From Serinus canaria (lineage: Eukaryota > Chordata > Aves > Passeriformes > Fringillidae), in the NCBI RefSeq assembly GCF_022539315.1, contig NC_066316.1, positions 33,419,245 through 33,483,244 on the forward strand: a DNA stretch of 64,000 bases, written 5' to 3'. This document shows positions 37,371-52,300 of the stretch, piece by piece; within the stretch, counting starts at the first letter, position 1; each line of letters begins with the position of its first letter. Under the pieces are notes generated by a model. That model was not told the DNA's origin. It saw nothing but the letters and a program-made list of their open reading frames with translations, and did not search any database. A program made the position numbers and the translations under genes.

Positions 37371-40300
37371 TCAGCACTGGTCTCTCAGTTGGTTGCTCAG
37401 CTCCTGAAGTTCAGCTATCATGTTGTCCATAGTTGTCACCTCATCAGCTATCTCACTGTGAACTTCATTACTTGTTACATCTATGAAAAGTTGCTGCACA
37501 ACAAAAAGAAATACTTGTAAGTACTTTATAAATACATACCTTTAAAAGATAAATACAGTTTCTCTCCTTCAGTGGAGAGACAAAATACAGGAAGTTCATA
37601 ATCTCTATGCTGTTTTTCATAATTTTGTAAACTATGATGCTATCTCTCTCAAAGAAAAGGCTATTTTGTGGCTAATAAACAGAAGTTATACACACACACA
37701 CATATGGACACACATCCTGCATATAGACCTGAAATCTGGGCCACACACCTGCTATTGTGCCAAAGGGGTCAAATCCTCCTGTGGATGTGGGGTTTCTGCT
37801 CTGACCTGACTGCCTGCAGTGACTCCTGATTCCATTGAAAGTAAAGGACTTTTTCATGAAACTCAGATTAGAAGAGCATCTCGCATTCTGTCACTGCAGT
37901 TTATAAGGCCACGTGCTGATAAACTGGTTGTGAATTTTTATGACCATTTTCCCCAGTTTCATATTCTGTTTCTTCATTTTCTCCAAAAACTCAAATAAAT
38001 ATTTTTTCACATTTGATGTCAAGACATGAATGGGTGGAGGCATTCACCTGAGTGTAACTAGTTATACCAGAGAAAACAAAACACTACAGAGTAATTAAAA
38101 TTGTTCTCAAAGACCTTAAGAAATTAACAGAAACAAGAAAAAAAACCAGCTAACTCATGAGCAATCATAATCTTCATCTATTTAATATTGAGGCTATGTG
38201 AGGTACCACTATACAGAAATATGGGGAGGGGGGGACACCCAAACACATGTCTTCCCTTCATTATGCAAAGGGAGAGTGATTCACACTTCATTTCACAGAA
38301 TCACAAAGCCTACATTTAGAGATAAAATCAAACCAAGAAAACAAAAGTTGCTCTGGAGTACATCTGCACATCAGTATATCATCAAAACATAAAGGGATAA
38401 TACAGATATGTATATAAACAAAAATGTACTTGAAAGGCTTGAACTAAGGTATTCACTGTTCCTCAAAACAATGTTGTCACTGAAATAAGGAACATCTTAC
38501 ACAATAGGAACATATTCATGCTCCAAGTACAGAAACTTCTTTGACTTTCAGCCAAAAAAACCTCACACTGGGAGTGTGACAGAAAAATTTGGTTCTTTCT
38601 GGTGAGACAGGTAAATAAATCAGGATGACATAATTATTTTCTCTTTTTAATTTTTTTTTTTTCTGTACACAGTTAGAGAAGTCTATTCAGCTAGAGACAG
38701 CCTGGGGAAGGTTCAGGCACCATCATTCTTTGGGCTTTGTGCCCCATGTCTCCCCAAAACAGTGCCCACCTTTCATGCATTTACAAATGATGCACTGGGA
38801 CAAGGACCAGAAGAGGACCAATAGCACATGCTGTGCTATTTACCACAGCATGTGACTGCCCAGCAGGCCCTGCACAGAAGAGTCCAGAAACAGCACATTT
38901 GGGATCTGCAGCCTTTGGCAAATTGTGGGTGCTTCATAAGTCTGACACAAACAGAAGCTCAAACATCAAGAGATGGAGATCCTGGAAGAAGTTACATTGT
39001 TTCACCTACTCTATTTATTTGTTCCAATTGCATGTCCTGACTAAAAAATTTTGGAATTTAATCTTTTATCAGTTATTTTCACTGCTCTTTTATTCCTCCT
39101 GAAATATTAACTAGTGAGTCTGTTCTTAGCCCATTTTTAACGTGCTTTTTTCAGCTGAAATTAAAAATTTAAAAAAAAAACCACTAATATTGACTCACAG
39201 GGCAGCAAAATGAGATGCAGTCAAGCTTGGACAGATATAAACAGTGTTAAACTGTTTGTGCATAGGATCTGACAGAAGATGACTGAGTTTTTAAACTACA
39301 ACATATTTGAACATTTAAACTAGAACATACTTTGAATATTACTTCAAATTCAAAGTAAGATGGCATCTTGGAAGGGATGTAAAATCAGTGAGTTCACATA
39401 AAATGCTTAATTTCTAATGTGACAGTTTTCTCAGGAGTACCATAAAATCATTAGCTGCCAATAATATAGATGTTCATTTAATTAGTGCTTCTGGAACTTA
39501 AAAGAGAGTTTACTAGACTCAAACATTCTTAATCTTTCATAATTCATGACTCTTCATAATATAAACTACCTGTACCTGCATTCATATAATTGATGTCATT
39601 TAGTGCTTTCTCTACAGTAATATTCAGTCTATGTACCTTTTTTAAAGAAAACACAATCATATTTTGTGAGTAAGAGCAAAAATATGTTGTCTCTTTTTTC
39701 AACAAATTTCAAAGTCTTACCTAAAGCCTGTGTCTAAAAGCTGTGTTACAGATCCAGCTCATGTTTGCTTATGCAACTTTCCTAGGCTTTTATCCTTAAA
39801 ATTAAAGAACTTGAGAGAAAATGAGCCAAGTTGAGCACACTGATGACAAATTAACACCTTGTAGCACAAGCACACATTATAAAACTTCAGCTCTGTGATT
39901 CACAGTAGCTAACTCCACAGGCAGGAGGAATCCCTCTTTAAGATAAGATGTGTATTTGAACAGAAAAAGTATGATTCAAATACGAAGAATTGACATCTGA
40001 ATTGGTAGGATATCCACAAAAATGAGACTAAAAATTAGTTCTGTTCTTTAATAAATAACTCTTTTTAAAACACTCCAAGTGATGCAAAGCAATCTTGACA
40101 CATCTGGGACTTTTCTGCAGGTTTAGATCCATTTTTTCTGATACTGCCCAGTTTATCCCATGACTACTCACATTAAAAACAGGGCTTTGAAATGACTGAT
40201 TGCTTTCAAACATTCAAATCTGTTTGTCCAACATTTTAGGTAAAGTTCTACTGTACTCTAAAATGTCAATGCTGTCTCTTAGACTAGTATTGCAATCAAA

Positions 40301-43300
40301 GCTCAGCAGGAAGAAGGGAAATATAAGTTTACTTAAAACTGGAATCCCCAACAGCATAGAGATGAACATCACCCGATGATGCACTGCAACAGGCAGGTAT
40401 TATTTGATCTATAATTGATTCAAAACAGAGAAATTCTGGCAACAGAACAGAGATTTCTAGCTTTCAAACAAAAACTCCTACCTTTCAAACTTTCCTACCT
40501 TTGCCTTGGATGACAAGCCACGTAAGTTGAGCCGAGCAGAAGAAAGTATCTGCAAAGCTTCCTGATGATTAGATTTGTTCTTGCTGCATTTTATAGCCAC
40601 TAGAATCCAAACACAGCAAGACCCCAAAACAAAAAAGCATTACCACTCCAGCAATAATCTTTAAACAGAAACATTTAATTAAAGATCTTGACACTCTCCA
40701 CAGACAATTTTAAATCTCATATCCACCCCAAAAACCAAGAAGTAAAAAAAAAAAAACCTGAGTAATTTTGACAAGATAACTCTAAACACAACAGGTATCT
40801 GTATCCTTCTTACACAACAGGTATCTGTATCCTTCTTAAACATAAGCATCACAGAACAAGGAATAATCTTAATCAGTTTCATTCATTTCCTGACTAGCAT
40901 ACTCAATCAATTTATGTGATGATCTGAGCATTGAGATGAACTGCAGATGCATTTTCACTTGCTTTATGAAGTTGCTGGATCATGAAATTAATTGATTCCA
41001 TATTTACCAGTCATATGTTTACTGACTCACCCTATACAATTTCTGCCTCATTCCAAGTATATTTTTGTATGCAGTATCAGGATGATACTCTGTTACAGGA
41101 CTCCTAGTAGTAGGAATAAATACAATAGGTAGAGTATTATTTTGCCACTAAGCTTAATAAATATCTGTTACACTCTTCATGAAAAATAAAATGGAGAACA
41201 TACCATGTGCAATCTCTATGGCTCCTTTCACCACTTCCTTAAAAGAAGAAACATCTTTCTCCCAATCATGTGATTGAATTTCACATTTATGTGCCTTAGT
41301 GAGATACTGAAGTGACTGCAAGGAGAAAAAAAAATTATTAGTATGTCAGAAAATTAACTAGGAAACTAAATTAGTTTGAACTATCTACAAAATTAGTGGT
41401 GAATCCAGAAAATGAATCAATGAGTCTATCTTTACTGTACTTGATTTCCTGTGAGTTGGAGTAGTGTCCTCCTCTGCAGCAATAAGCACCAGCTGTAAAA
41501 CAGATGTTCTTCACCAATACTGCAGCTCAAGTATGAGAAGCATATAAAGTAACATCTGTCTAATTTTTATCTTTTAAAAATCTGTCTAGACTGATGGATG
41601 TGACCATGTTTGCCAAGTCATCATAATTAAATGCACATGAAAAACAGAAAAATACTTGCATTCACACTTCAAACAGCAAATTCATATCTAAAAACCTTTA
41701 AGTGAATACATCAAAGCTTTCTTCCTGTATATATAATCTTGGGAAATATGCATTTTATAGATGTAGCTATTAGTTGCCATACTGCTCTGGTTCTCGGTGT
41801 GAACAGGAAAAAAAAATGTAAACAATATGGAAGGAGGATCCCATTAAGGTGAAAAAAATAATTTTAGCAGAAGAAATTGATTTTTGCTTTTGAATTTTGT
41901 TTTCTTTTTACAGCATCAAAAACATGAAACAAATACATGCCAGAAGTTACACGGCTTAGTTCAATGACAACTCTCCAGTTACCTTTTTAAAGAGTTTAAT
42001 ATAAAGGAATAAAAAAAGTTTCAGTGTGGGACATATACATGAGCACAGTAAAGACTTCTGATTGTGAGGGTTGTCACCCCAGAAGCTTCCACCTTCTCTC
42101 TCCCACCTGAGTTCCAATCACAATGGCACAGGTGACTGAACTGCTAATGCTGCTGTAAATGGCAATAAAGGGATATTAAGTCAAACCAGAGTGAATTATC
42201 TTTTTTTTTTTCCACAATAACCTAGGTTATAACTGGTAATAGTTCAGGCAAGAAGAGGCAAGAATTTCCAAGAGAAGGAACAACAGTTTTTATAGCAGTC
42301 TGATTTCAGTCTACATGTGTCTGAGCCAGAGCAGCAAACTGGGGGGGGGGGTGCTGACAGATGTCATGGAGGGGAAAGAATTCAAAGTCTTGTGGGCTGT
42401 TTATTTGCACTTCTGAAACCTGGATTTATCCTGAAAGGAAACAGTTATGAGCCGGGGAAAGTTCAAGGAACAGAAGGGATTCATAGCCTGGGATGGATCA
42501 GCAGGAAACTTGAAGGCTGGAAAGATTCCTCAGTGGGAAAGGTGTGGACTGGACTGCATCCAGTGTAGGGAAGAAAGAAGTACTGAATGATGTGGCAGTT
42601 CAGATACACTGAAGTGTGAGAGTAAATATATAAAGAAAAAAACTCCAAAACAGAACAACAAACCCAACACTTCAGTAATTTTACACTCCTAACTTGCAAA
42701 CCTTGACTGACTTTGATTCAATTTACAAAGCACTGCTGTGAATTTTAACTGTAGACCCTAGTGATTAATGTGGCATCAGATGTATCAGCAGAACAGAAAA
42801 GTAAAAATCCCCCAGTCACCAAGACACTCTTTTAAAATACCCACACATACAAGATTGTTCTTTCAAATTCAATGTTAGGAACAAAACTGGTTAAATATAA
42901 TTAAACCTGCACGAAATAAGGTGCAGAATGGAAAGGTATAGAATAAAGATCAAACCTTACATTTGTAAGGTGGTGTATGACACACTTAAAGGTTTGCTCC
43001 CATCTCTTTGTCCTCTGATGCCACAGTATAGTTAAATAATGCCCTTTTAGAATTCATTGGCCTTTTGCCTTATAAATGTAGGTTGCAAACAGACTATATC
43101 ACTAGAATTTTTCTACAGATATGGTTATATTCATGACCCATGATGGTGCTTGTGGCAGTAAAGCCAATAAATACGGGTTTCATCATTTTTACTTCGTAAC
43201 ATGATATCATAAATCAGTGATTATTTGGTGTATTGCAAATTAATTTTTACACTGTAAATTAATACATGCTGTGGCTTTAGGCAGTTTTGCTCTTTTATGA

Positions 43301-46300
43301 TCTGCATCTATGGTATTGTCATACCAGGATATTTGGATACACATGTAAGCATACCTTAAGTATTCATAAACATCATTCCATCTTGCAGGCAAGCTAGACT
43401 GTGTGTTCCACAACCAGCCTGATTAGGACACACAGCTAAAGTACTGTCTACTCTACAAATTGAAACCATGTTTTTAACTGGGTAAGTTAAAAATACCATG
43501 ATGTAACCAGATTCTGAAATTATTACATTCATAGTATAGATAGGGCCTCTGCTGCTTTGCATGTCTGAGTAAGAATTTGAGGATATATTACAGGATATTG
43601 CAGTGTCTGTATTTCTGCATTCTAAATAGGCCAAATCCCTTTTACTGTTCACCTGTAAAGAAAAATAGAGAAGACAAAAGGGAGGAATAGGAGGTATAAT
43701 AGACACCAACAATGACTAAACAAGGCTCTTCCCAGGGTAGAGCACAAATAGACAATGAGCAAGGCACAAATGATTATAATTTTAAGCCCAAAGGAATACA
43801 ATTTGTAGGCCTAACCATCTTCCCTGCTTGATATTAAGCAATCCTTCAGAGACGCATTTTTTGCCCAGGCCAAAGGCATAACCCCATTGGTGAACATATA
43901 CTGAATGCTGACCTAGTGTATTTTCAACTTCAGTGAAGATCTGACAACCCTTAATTATTTTTGAACTGTGCAACGCTATCTGAACTTTTTGAAATTTAAT
44001 ATCAAATGCAAAGCACACTCCAGCATACAACAAAGTAAACACTTCTAGCAGTGCAGAATGGTTATTCTGGAAATGCAATCAACTTAATTCCTTGGGAAGT
44101 GATAAGAACAAGAAATGGAAGTTAACATAGCAAAACCAGTGATGGGTAAAGTGAAACCAATGGTTCAACAGACTAGGGATTAAATATCATTCTTTAATTC
44201 CATTTTGGGCTAATTAAGGACAAAAAAAATTCTACTCTGGGTATTCTAACTGTGGTGTAGATTATTTTAAGTGCATTTTCCCTTAGTGATTACAAAGAAC
44301 ACAGATGGCTTATGCTGCTACTGGATCATGCCTTTAAGACCCTTTTTTTTTTTTCAGAAGCTGCAATATTCTATCTTCTGAATCAAATATTTCAATTTTA
44401 AAAGAAGTCAAAACCCACACCACCATTTGATTATAGATGTTAGACTGTTGCTAAGAGAAGTTTCAGATTAAATATTCAGGACCATACACATATGCTGTGT
44501 AGGATGTGATAGGATGTTTTGAAATGAAACACTGATAAAAAAAGAGTTTTTTTTTTTTCAAGTCCAAGAAAACTGATGTAAAACATCTTGCTCCTGTTGT
44601 GTGCAACAAAAACGTGTGCTGTAGGAACACGAAGAAAAGACAATGCACTTATAGAAACACTAAAGCAAAACGGGTCTGGAACAAGAGCATGTTCTACTAC
44701 AGTTCTTACCTTTTCAATATCTTCACTACTACCATTCTCTCCATTTCCATAAAGTTGGGCATAAAGTCTCCAGATTACCCCATCATTTGTCACTCGTGAA
44801 GTGACTCTGCCCAAGAGCTCTTGCAGTTTCCCCTTCAATCCACTTGATACCTCTCCAGCACGATCTGCCAGACCATCTACTACTGCCCTGACCAGAATAG
44901 CCAGCACCTTAAAAAAGCAGCAGGAGAGAGCTGTTATTTCAACTCAAATCAACATCAGTATATGTAATATTATCTGTAATATTTGGTCTCTATTAATGAT
45001 TGTGCCATATGGTAAGTACAGAATTTACTAAGAAATACATGGACTAATTCAACTGATTTAAACCTCATCTATAAGATTCTATGTTGGTGCAGGTGAAGAG
45101 GCCAAAAATATAAGACAGAAATCTGGGTAAAGGAAACCGAGGCAGAAAATATCATCTTATAGATATTTTCACCTTCTAATACAGTTATAAAAGGATCAGT
45201 AAACAGGCTGAGCCAAATTATTCAGGTAATGGAAGGCACTGTTTTTTACAGGACCTCTACTTAACAACCTGCAGAAAGGAAAAGATGTACAGTGGATAAG
45301 ATGGAAACTGGAAGGCAATGGAATACCTTGGGAATCCGTTTTTAAATCTGTGATTTACTAGACAAATCAGCTCCATCAAACTCTTCTACAAATACTCATT
45401 AGGGGCCATACTTTTTGAATCACTGGCTTGACAATGTGGGATCTGACCTGCAGAAATGCTGAGCACATGCAGCTGCTGGTGGGAACTTGGCTTTGCATGT
45501 AAAAGATGCAACAACATACCAGTCTTTTTGTCCCAAACTGGACACAGAAAATTAGAAAACAGTGTCACTTTGCCTCAGTTTCTCCTCAGTAAAATAGGAA
45601 ACAGCAAATGTAAATCAAGGCAGTATATCATATGATGAATTAGAAGAGAATAACCCCCAGAAAAGCTGTGGCTTATCAATTGAGTAATACCCATCCTGTG
45701 CAGTGCAGGAGACATAGCAACTGGGGAAGAAATAAGGATGAAAACGAAATGGAAGTTTCATCAGGCTTGCATTCAAGATAGGCCAGTAAGAGCTGCACAA
45801 ACACCTTCATGCTGGTACTTCCCAACTTGTGAACCTGTTGTTTGGCAACTTTAACGCTTCAACATTTTTGTCACTGTGATACCAGGAAAGCTCACACACA
45901 GCAGTATTAACATCAAGACAGTAATAAAACTAACTTCAAAGATGACCTGTGAATAGCTGCAAACCCTACAAAAACACCTCACAAATCAAGATGATTTGTG
46001 ATTCAGTTCACTGAAAAAAGTAATGCAAAAATTATGACAGTATCAAAGTGTATCACACTCAGAAAAATAACACACCCAGTTCAGCACTTGTGATATGTCA
46101 CTTTCCTAAAATAACTTTTCTTCTGAAGAATGACTCAATTACAATGCATCCCAAAAAATAATGAGTTTAATCAGATACAGAAAATTCTTGTCAGGACAAC
46201 CCAAATCAATCAAAATGGCTGATAATTATATTAAATAAATCAAAGTAATACAAGGAGTGAAAACAAATATACATCTACCTGGTATCTATTCAGAACTAAT

Positions 46301-49300
46301 GGTATCACAGTAACATCTAAGCATGAGTTAAACTGCTCCCCTCTTGTCCCCCCAAAACCACAGCAGTCACTCATATTCCTTATAAAATGATACAACAAAC
46401 TGGCAGTTCCTTCAAGATCTCTTAAAAGACACTTAAGATAACAGAAAATATGATCAACTATTAATAGTCCAATTTATATTCATAATTTGGAATATAAGGC
46501 ACCAAATCCCATCATTAACCACGTCTTCTATAATGAGTTACTAGAAAAACACCAGCAAGTGCTGGTATTTCCATTACTAAAGCACTGTAACAAAAAAAAC
46601 CACAGGTGCAAGAAAAACCCTAAACTAAGTTCTCTTTTGACAAGGAACCAGAACTGGTCCTGAGGATTCACACACAGATATACAACTTCTCAATCAATTT
46701 CCTCAGTTTAATAAAACTGTTTCTCAAAGTCCAAATGTTAGTTCATGTGAATATCATATATAATCATTAAAAGTTTTAAAGGTTTTTTAAAAAAAGTTTT
46801 ATTTTGTTTTTACATTAAGAAAAAAAAAGAGTTTCCTTAATTCAGTAGGATGCAGCAACTGTAAAATTAGCCCTATTCCCACAGAGTCTTGACTTTGCTT
46901 ACACTTCTATCACAATAATCCATTTCCTTTTTTTGTAATCCATCATGTAAGCTTTGGCACTACAGCAGTTAAAATGAAACTAGTGTCAAGACCCAGATTA
47001 AAGGGTTCATTAAACAGTAATGAATCATTAATGCTTGGTTGTCCACACTTGTTAAAGTTATTTCAAACTGCAAGTGAATTGTACTAATCATCCAAAAGTA
47101 TTAGCAGTGTAGCAAAGTGTTGCAATTTAGGTTGCCATAAATGTTAAAATTTATATCTTTGAGAGATTTTAAACTGCCAAACACACTAAACTACTACAGC
47201 AATGCTCTGTTGGCCCAAGCTCCCAAACAAGCAGTAGAGGATTTTTTTGGTTGGTTGGTTTTCTTCATGCCTCTTTTAATGAACTGGGCTCCATATGACC
47301 AGAGAGTTCATGTTTAGCACGACATCACACCATCTGCATGCATGTCTCCTTCTCCTTTGCTTTTGTGAATAATGTGTTTACTACAAACTGAACAAAGACA
47401 CTGCGAGACAAAACCTTAGAAATAAACCAAGTCATTTAAAAATGCAGCAATTTTCATCAGTTACTCTCATTTCACAATTGTTCTCCAAACAACTCCTTTC
47501 ATATAAAAATTCTCTTGGTCAAACCATTTTCAGATGCTTTACTAATACTAATCAAACTTGACAGTGCTCAAGAAAGATGAGAACCCTCAGATAACAGATC
47601 CAAAACGACAAATTTGCAGTCTGTGAGTTCTCCCTATTCCCCTTCCAAACTAAGGATTTTATAATAAAGACAATTGTCATTAGTGAGCTACTTAAATGAA
47701 GTAGATCTCCAGAAATTATTAATTCCTATCCTTGCTTTTCAAGATCCCCTTGGAACATGCTCTTGTGGCCTTTAGTTAGAAATGGTTTGGCAGCACAAAC
47801 TGCTGAAATGAGGATGTAACTTGATGGAAAGGGTACCAGAAAAACTTTGCTAGAATCTCAATAGCACAGAATTGCAAAGTGGAAACCTTTGTCCATACTT
47901 CTCTATTCATGATCTTTGACAGCACATAATGAAGATATGGTTTCCAAAATACTGTATCGAAACAGTTTTTCCAACCACAAAATAACTTTGTCATTCACAA
48001 GACTGCAACACTCCAAGTAAAAAAGGTTGGTTGCCTCCATAAACACACATGTGATGGAAATTAGTACAATCAGGAATTGCAGAAATGTTTCAGGTACATT
48101 TACTAGCTCACACCAATAATTCAGAGACCAAATCGATGATTATAATAGGTAAGGCTTTCTCCTTGGGTAATTTTTTATGACTGATTTACTAGTGGAAACT
48201 ACGGATAATTCAGTTAGCCTTTCTATTTTGTTACATAACACACATATTGAAGGTTTTCCAGGTATATTTCTCAGCTTTGTGAACATTAAAAGACACATGG
48301 AAATGTGAAGAATTTTAAGAACCAGTAAGGAGGGAAGGTAAGAAAGTGTGCTTTTAACATTTATACGCAATGCTAGTAAACTGAGACTTTTGAAACTGAC
48401 CTTTGTTGTAATCTTTTACTGCATTGTTGCTCATTTATAAAGAGCCCTTTACTTCTTCCTTGTCCAATTCTATCTGTAGAATCTGTGCATCCATATCTTC
48501 AAGCTTCATGATATCACGATCTCAGAACCTTTGCCACAGGGATGGCATTGTTAAATAACTAGAGCAGCACAGAAGAAAAATTTCCCAAATCTGTGTGCTG
48601 TACTCAGAAGGCTGGCACAAAGGACAAGAATAGCCTAACAGAAATCACCAACAGGAATCTGAATGCTTTACTATTATTAGAATAAATCAGTGATATAAAT
48701 ATATGACTTCATGCTATTATGAAATAAAATTAAAAAGTCTGATGTCGCTACAGAAATCAAGGGCATTTCAAATTGCATATTCAATTGCACACCTGTAATC
48801 AATACACTCAGTCTCACAAGGGATATTCTGCAACAATGACTATGCTAAAAGCAGTTGGTTTTCACAAAGAACTGGAATCCATGACTCAGCTTGTTTCTTC
48901 CAGTCCTGTGCATATTTATTTTTTTTTAAATTCCTACCTAGTTTCTCACCATTATGTCATGTAGCTTAGTAGTCTATCAATTGAAATCCATGATGACTAC
49001 AAATAGTAAATATAACCTCAGAGAAGATCATACTATGTTGAATGGAAACAATGGTGTATGTTTTCATTTACTCATGTTCATGATTTCACATTGTCAAAAT
49101 CCAATTGCACAAGATGGTTATAGATCATCCCTATTCCAAACAATCCAGCTGGAAAAAAGGAGACTTACCAATTAATGGTGAACTTTGTAAACAATTTCAG
49201 CAGAAGCTTTTATTTTTATCTGCTTTTTTGTTTTGTTATGGAAATACTCTCCTCTTCCTTGAAAGATAATTGTTTCAAGCCTGAAATTGTCTGATCAGGC

Positions 49301-52300
49301 CCTGAGGTTTTTCTTGGCAACTAGTAAAATCCTCCTAATTGAGGCAACTGTATTAGAAGTTATAATGAAACCCATAAAACACTTCACATATCAGAAGCCA
49401 AAGTTAAAATTAAGATGCAAAAAGAATTTAGGAAAGATACCATATATACTTCTTTAAAAGTTATAAAAGTTGTATGAGAACAAGATGAAAAAAGTTATGT
49501 AACAAAAATAGAAATTTAATACAAACAATATCTCAAATCCTTTAATAAAATATATTGCATAAAATTTGACAAATAACAGTAATAATCTGTATCATCTCAA
49601 AATATCTCAAATGAGCAAACATATGTAGAAACCTCTACTCCTAGTCAGCTGTCAGTCTGTTTTAAATAATACAGTAGACCACCCCTAAAAATGCTATTTT
49701 AAGTAGCAATTGAGAAAAAAATTAGTTGAAAAAAGCCAACCATCTACAAGATGCTCCATGACAGGCCCCACCAGTACTACAGTAGTCTAGCTGCCAAACA
49801 CACTAATCTTTACCACATATAACACAGTTTTCCAATGACACTCTCTAGTGTTAATGTTTAATGTTTAGCTACACCAAACCTGAAGATTTTATTAATACAG
49901 AATGTTATCCTGTGCATGACTGGCTTTACAAGTAATAAGCATTGCACTCAGGTAGAACTTGTCATTAAAAAGTAATGTGAAAAAAGTATTTAACTTCCCA
50001 TCCACTGTGACCAAATGAGATGTCTTCACAATTTCAACTAATTCTATTTGCTCTCTCTCCTCATCACTGGACTCGAATTCCCAGGAAAGCTACTTTTTCT
50101 CTTTTTATGGGACAAGAAACAAAACATACTTCTGGGATCCATGAGCAGCTGGTTCCTCTTACCCTGGTACTACACAATCTCACTAAGAGCTCATAAGCTC
50201 TTCAAGCAGATCTGCTAATTTTGCAGAGGCTCTTGAAGGTGTTTTATTATTCTCCTTGAGAGACTCTTTGGCTTGCCTTTCAGATTCACCTTGCTATTTT
50301 CAAGGAGTGTGCAAAACCTCACTAGGACCAGGACTTGGTTTCAGGCAAGGCAGCCTCCCAGCTGAAGCTGTTAGGGTAGGTTCTCTGGATTTCGTCCAGA
50401 GCATTTACATTTACAAACACAAAATTTAACTGAAGTACAGAGAAAGATGAGCAAAATACCTCTTTTATTTTTCTTTGTTCTGGTTATTAAGAATCAATAT
50501 TATGACCGTAATGCATTCAGTTCACTTTCAAAGGCTCATTTGTGGTATTTTCCAACACATGGGAAAAGCCTCCCTTTCTTTCAACTAAATAATTGATATT
50601 ATTTCTGACACCAAGATATGCAGGAACAATATGGAAAGATGGGATTATGCACTGCATTTTATATAAAAATAGGTCTTGAAACTGCCAGGTTCATGCCTGT
50701 GCTTTCACAAAGTCTGATGCAATCTGGATGCAAAGGTTTTCAGTTTTGTGCAGTTTCATTTTAAATATTTATTTTTAGAGTCCAAATCCCCAAAACTTAT
50801 TTCACTTGCCTACATAACTTCATTGGCACGTGCACTATCATTACTGACACCACAGCTATCAGCAATCTCTCTGTCTCTGAAGAAAAATTAGTGAACATGT
50901 AGGATGACTAAATATGAAAATTTCCCCACCTGTGTATCCTTGTACTTTTCTTTTAAGTCCATGAGCCGGTGGTAAGCTTTAATTGCTTCTGAAAACTCTC
51001 CAATGTCGGTACTGGTGAGAAGATAGTTCTCCCATATTTGCCAGTGCTCATAGTTGCACTTGAGAGCTTCTTGGAGGGTTCTAAATGCTTTGATCCTAAT
51101 CAATAATAAAAGAATAACAGAAATTATTACAGAAGATTTCTACACTAAAATCAGCTGGCATAGCATCAACTAAAAAACTGCTTATTTAAAGAATCACATT
51201 TAGAGCATAGTGCCATGCAGAAGCTATTCATTGTAATTTACAATACTAATAATTCCTTAATGTCTCTTGGAAACTGTTTTGTATTAGCTCATACACAACA
51301 CTACACTCTGTAGTTTGAACTAGGTAACTTCTCTTAGCTCTTGTAATTATTATTTTTACAAAAAATGTATCATAATTTTGCCATCTATGTCAATATTTTC
51401 CTTTCCAAATTTTTACTGGAACCATGAGAAAACAATCTTACTCATGCTGCAGTTGTAACACACATTAAAAAATTGAAAATCACTGAGTTAATGATAGATG
51501 CAGAGTGGCACTGACTTATTTAATCACACATTTCTAATCACATTCATTTTAAACATTTGCACATGGCAAACATGTATATCCATTGCACAGAAGCCCATCA
51601 TTTTCAACCATTTTTGCCCTTAGGTCAGCTGGAAGGTTTACTTACACCCTCTGATCCCCGATGCTGTGCTGCTCAGTACAAATGTGTCAGAATGGTCCTA
51701 AACACTGCTAGGGTCCTGCTCCAATCTGACCCATCCCACACCGACAGGAGGAAGTGTTATAGAATAAAGGTGGACAGCACAGTTCCTATATAATCATCAG
51801 CAAGTTCCAAAGCAACTATAGTTTTTCATATGCATCCACTGCAGTTAACTCTTGACCATTTCTTTAGGAGAGCAGTAATGCCATCCTCAGATAACAACAT
51901 GCCATCTGAAGCATGTGCTGGTGAGGTTTGAGAGCTTACTGTTTAAAGCCTTAAACATACCAAAAAAACGTTGCAATAAATTTGAAACTTTAAAATAACC
52001 CTGCTAGAGAATTGGAATGATACATTTCTTTCTAAGAAAATGAAGTTGGACAGTCACACTCTCAATTTGACAGTTATGATGCACAAAAAACCACAAAGGA
52101 ATGGATTCCTTTAAATTAAGACTTGAAATGGAGCTTTCCTAAGCTGGTAGAAAAGTCTTCTTTGGTAAGGCATAACAATAGATCTCTTTTTAATAAATAC
52201 CATATAAAGATGACCTGTTATCCAAATATGCAGTTCACTTGCTCTATATTGCTTGACTAAGTTGTTAAAAGTGATTTCTCTAAAGAAAGCAAGCCCAAAG

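Noticed and set aside
38290..38320. Possible CR1 terminal repeat (TTTCACAGAATCACAAAG)
   Set aside because: The match is limited to about 15 bases without the adjoining CR1 3' sequence, so it is not distinguishable from chance.
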